64,000 nt of DNA, from NCBI GenBank assembly GCA_001940645.1, contig MDVS01000048.1:90425-154424 (forward strand), read 5' to 3'. The notes below the pieces were generated by a model. It was not told the origin of the DNA. It saw only the letters and a program-made list of their open reading frames with translations, and made no database searches. This document shows, piece after piece, positions 61,801 through 64,000 of this stretch. The translations under genes and the position numbers were made by a program. This DNA is from Candidatus Heimdallarchaeota archaeon LC_3. Lineage in GTDB: Archaea > Asgardarchaeota > Heimdallarchaeia > Hodarchaeales > LC-3. How positions within the stretch are numbered: position 1 is the first letter of the stretch; each line of letters opens with the position of its first letter.

Positions 61801-62853
61801 ATGAACTTGATAACTTTAGAAAATGTAACACAAATTTATGAAAGAAAAAATTTTTTAGGAATTCCTTCTAAAAGAAGAACAATAGCACTTTCTGACGTTA
61901 ATTTAACTTTTAAGGAAAATTCTATTACTTTATTTCTTGGTCCTAGTGGTTCTGGGAAAACAACGTTAATGAACATTATTAGTACTTTAACGATTCCAAC
62001 GGTAGGAAGAGTTACATTTAGGAATAAGATTGTTCAAGATTTTAAAGATCTTGAGCTACAAGATATGAGAAGAAAGATAATTGGATATATGCATCAAGAA
62101 CTCTTTAATAATTTTTTAAAAGATTATTCAGTAAAAGATTGTATTGACATTCTCAAGACTTTTTGTACTAATATTATTGATGAAGAAAGGTTTCTTGGAC
62201 ACCTTAATTTAGAACATCGGCATTTATCTGAAACAATTCTGAATCTTTCTGGGGGAGAACAACAAAGAATTTCTTTACTATTAGTTTTAATAAAAAATCC
62301 ACAAATTCTTATATTGGATGAACCAACAAGTTTTCTCGACATTAAAAATAGAGAAAAAATAGTTAAGGTATTAAAGGATTTTGCCATTGAGGGAAAAATA
62401 GTAATAATTACAAGTCATGATCCTCATTTAGTAGACATAGCAACAAACATTTATTATATTCAAGATGGAAGGATAATTAAAGATAATTTACTATCTAAAA
62501 TATCTTCTAGCATTGAAAAACCAATTATAATTAGACAAGCAATGAATGAGAATCAAGATTTTTTAAATATTCCTGATTTTATTTATCAACAATTGGATTT
62601 AGGGCATATTTATTCATTTAATAAAATTTCCAACAAGCCCTTAACATATGTTTTAAAATTAGTTGATCATAATGAATTTTCTCAACAAAATTACCAGAAA
62701 TGGGTATTAATCGATAATCCTGAGATTCAGATCCCAACCAGTCTATTAACAGAATTAATTGGTATAAAATCCCTTGAATGGGAAGTTATTAATGAACAAA
62801 TTAAAATTAAAGCTTTAAAAAAGGTCGAAAATTTTGAAAAACAATTCGATTGA
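61801..62853 (+). CDS. ABC ATPase (LolD/MacB-like) with C-terminal extension
   Basis: The LolD-type ATPase occupies residues 1-225: Walker A LGPSGSGKTTLMNI, Q-loop YMHQEL, signature LSGGEQQRISLLL, Walker B LILDEPTSFLD and H-loop ITSHDPHL. About 125 residues follow that are absent from LolD (DFLNIPDFIYQQLDL and onward) and may contact the permease or a ligand. It begins three bases after the permease stop. A second, shorter ATPase gene overlaps its end by 20 bases, so the exporter probably works with an ATPase heterodimer. Confidence 0.88.
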   Translation: MNLITLENVTQIYERKNFLGIPSKRRTIALSDVNLTFKENSITLFLGPSGSGKTTLMNIISTLTIPTVGRVTFRNKIVQDFKDLELQDMRRKIIGYMHQELFNNFLKDYSVKDCIDILKTFCTNIIDEERFLGHLNLEHRHLSETILNLSGGEQQRISLLLVLIKNPQILILDEPTSFLDIKNREKIVKVLKDFAIEGKIVIITSHDPHLVDIATNIYYIQDGRIIKDNLLSKISSSIEKPIIIRQAMNENQDFLNIPDFIYQQLDLGHIYSFNKISNKPLTYVLKLVDHNEFSQQNYQKWVLIDNPEIQIPTSLLTELIGIKSLEWEVINEQIKIKALKKVENFEKQFD

Positions 62854-63472
62854 GATCAAATTTGATTCAGTAACCCTGAGATTTAAGGAAAGAGTAGGAT
62901 ATATACTTTCGATTTTTGAGAAATTATCATTTGTTGTTAACAAAGGGGAAAGGATTGGGATTTTTGGTCCATCGGGAAGTGGAAAAACTTCCTTATTTTT
63001 TCTTATACTTGGACTAATTAGACCTTCTAGCGGAACCATTTCCATTTCCAGTAGCATTCAACTGATACCGCAAATTCCAATTCTGGATCCTTGGTTAACT
63101 TGTGAAGAAATTTTAGAAATATCAAATTTAAGAAAAAATGCTAATAAGGAGATTCATGAAACATTAAAGGATGTAGGGTTATATAATCAAAAAAACCAAT
63201 TGGTTACGACCCTTTCTGGAGGTGAAAAACAAAGACTTACTGTAGCAGCCTCATTAATTACTGGAAAGAAAATTTTATTAGCGGATGAGCCATTTGGACG
63301 ACTGGATCTCAAATCAACTTATAAAACTAGAGATTTCCTTCTAAAAATAGCAGAAGAAAAAAAATTAACTTTATTGCTAGCAACTCATAGCACAGACCAC
63401 TTAGAAAGTCTTGATCGAATTTTTGAAATTAAGAATAGGTCACTTTTAGAACTTAATCGCAATAAACATTAA
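62834..63472 (+). CDS. ABC ATPase (LolD/MacB-like), second copy
   Basis: 212 residues, the minimal LolD form: Walker A FGPSGSGKTSLFFL, signature LSGGEKQRLTVAASL, Walker B ILLADEPFGRLD and H-loop LATHSTDHLE. Thr is replaced by Ser in Walker A and the signature region is otherwise intact, so it should hydrolyse ATP. The start is TTG 62834, overlapping the previous gene by 20 bases in another frame. It completes the permease/ATPase/ATPase operon. Confidence 0.85.
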   Translation: MKNNSIEIKFDSVTLRFKERVGYILSIFEKLSFVVNKGERIGIFGPSGSGKTSLFFLILGLIRPSSGTISISSSIQLIPQIPILDPWLTCEEILEISNLRKNANKEIHETLKDVGLYNQKNQLVTTLSGGEKQRLTVAASLITGKKILLADEPFGRLDLKSTYKTRDFLLKIAEEKKLTLLLATHSTDHLESLDRIFEIKNRSLLELNRNKH

Positions 63473-63498
63473 TAAATTTTTAAGTAAAATATCAAGTT

Positions 63499-63825
63499 TT
63501 AAATTCTAAGAATAAATTTGGACAAATTTAAATTGGTTAAAGAAAATATAGAAGAGGAATGGGAATAAAGACAAATTGTGTTCCTCTTAATTTTAAGATC
63601 AATCTTTAAAATCTGTAAATAACTCTCACTTATTTTTGAAGGGACTTTAATATATCTATCAAATTTCGTTACAAATTTCGTTACAAAATATTGGCTCAGC
63701 TTTAATAAGTCAATTTGACTTCTAATTTCCCGCATGTCAATAATTGGAGAAAATCCTCCTAGATCTTCAGTTAAAGATTGAATTTTCAATAGAAATGAAC
63801 TTTTTCCAACACCAGATTTACTCAA
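63499..63825 (-). pseudogene. P-loop ATPase fragment (STAND/Orc-like)
   Basis: The frame begins with LSKSGVGKSSFLLKI, a Walker A loop, and continues with a strand SPIIDMREIRSQIDLL of the type that follows the P-loop in STAND and Orc1/Cdc6-like ATPases. No Walker B or sensor follows in the remaining 80 residues. Upstream the frame stays open for about twelve codons without ATG, GTG or an obvious start before a stop. It looks like the N-terminal piece of a lost ATPase gene. It contains a tandem 12-base repeat. Confidence 0.35.
63661..63684. repeat. Two tandem copies of a 12-base unit
   Basis: AAATTTCGTTAC occurs twice in a row. On the minus strand it codes for a repeated four-residue unit (FVTKFVTK) in the ATPase fragment, so it keeps the frame. 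Confidence 0.7.
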
Positions 63826-63895
63826 AGAATTACAATAGCCAATTACGCTTACTAATAATTAAATTAAATTTAGGCCAATTAACGGGAAATTCAAA

Positions 63896-64000
63896 TTATT
63901 TTTGATTGATAAATATATGATTAGAATACAATTTAATAATTATTCCTAAAAATATGGCTAAGATAATACCTGCTACGACAATACTGATAATAATAATTAT
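63896..64000 (-). CDS. C-terminal end of a membrane protein, cut by the window edge
   Basis: The minus-strand frame is open to the edge of the window and ends with TAA at 63896. The visible 34 residues form one membrane helix (SIVVAGIILAIFLGIII) followed by KLYSNHIFINQK. This is the kind of C-terminal anchor seen on the other surface proteins here, but the rest of the gene is outside. Confidence 0.5.
   Translation of the reverse strand: MIIIISIVVAGIILAIFLGIIIKLYSNHIFINQK

Noticed and set aside
1..64000. tRNA, rRNA or CRISPR loci anywhere in the window
   Set aside because: No convincing GTTCGA-type T-arm within a cloverleaf, no rRNA-like conserved stretch and no regularly spaced identical repeats were found by eye.

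Overview
The window is AT-rich archaeal chromosome, most likely from an Asgard archaeon of the Heimdallarchaeia type. This is inferred from gene content, since there is no rRNA gene to test it. The archaeal side is clear: archaeal-type tyrosyl-tRNA synthetase, Hef helicase-nuclease, DNA topoisomerase VI, AbrB and ribbon-helix-helix regulators, TATA boxes about 25-30 bases before start codons (leaderless genes), and S/T-rich stalk plus C-terminal membrane anchors on secreted proteins. The Asgard leaning comes from a longin/roadblock-like protein at 1976-2569, a similar-looking central domain in the PAS-GAF protein at 52550-54469, beta-helix surface proteins, and a bacterial-type gyrase, acyl-CoA dehydrogenase and ETF in an archaeal background.

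Layout. 1-4.2 kb: end of a thioredoxin-reductase-like gene, an HTH-GyrI regulator, a longin-like protein, a decayed TPR gene and an Eis-type acetyltransferase. 4.4-11.4 kb (minus): a large beta-helix surface protein, a membrane-spanning regulator that joins an outside beta-helix to an inside winged helix, and a NatA/NatB-like ABC transporter. 11.5-15.8 kb: a gene graveyard with two related broken methyltransferases, AbrB-like scraps, the first 29 codons of an MDR oxidoreductase and a REC-PAS protein cut by a frameshift. 15.9-18.2 kb: a terpenoid-cyclase-fold protein and an ArsB/NhaD-like transporter. 18.3-30.8 kb (minus): an MBL hydrolase, HflX, an HTH protein and topoisomerase VI A and B.

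31-41.6 kb: endonuclease III, leucyl aminopeptidase, an ATP-cone/uridine-kinase-like protein, a cation exchanger, Hef and a pair of RCK-domain proteins. 41.6-48.1 kb (minus): a small RHH protein, a phosphoesterase, a coiled-coil protein and gyrase A and B. 48.7-56.7 kb: acyl-CoA dehydrogenase, a methyltransferase, TyrRS, a membrane hydrolase, a PAS-GAF-GAF sensor and ETF beta/alpha. 56.7-64 kb: a secreted protein with a small membrane partner, an AbrB-like protein, an FtsX-type permease with two ATPases, a P-loop gene fragment and the end of a membrane protein.

The most unusual object is topoisomerase VI. Its B subunit is 2403 residues, several times the usual length. A normal GHKL/H2TH/transducer core is followed by about 1700 residues of roughly twenty diverged helical repeats and a Lys/Ser-rich tail. 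The adjoining A subunit also has about 115 extra N-terminal residues that look like a ubiquitin/doublecortin-type fold. Second is the beta-helix/winged-helix membrane regulator lying directly upstream of a surface protein that carries the same beta-helix signature. Third is a pair of methyltransferase pseudogenes that share a stop codon inside a nearly identical 281-bp tract between more diverged flanks, which looks like gene conversion.
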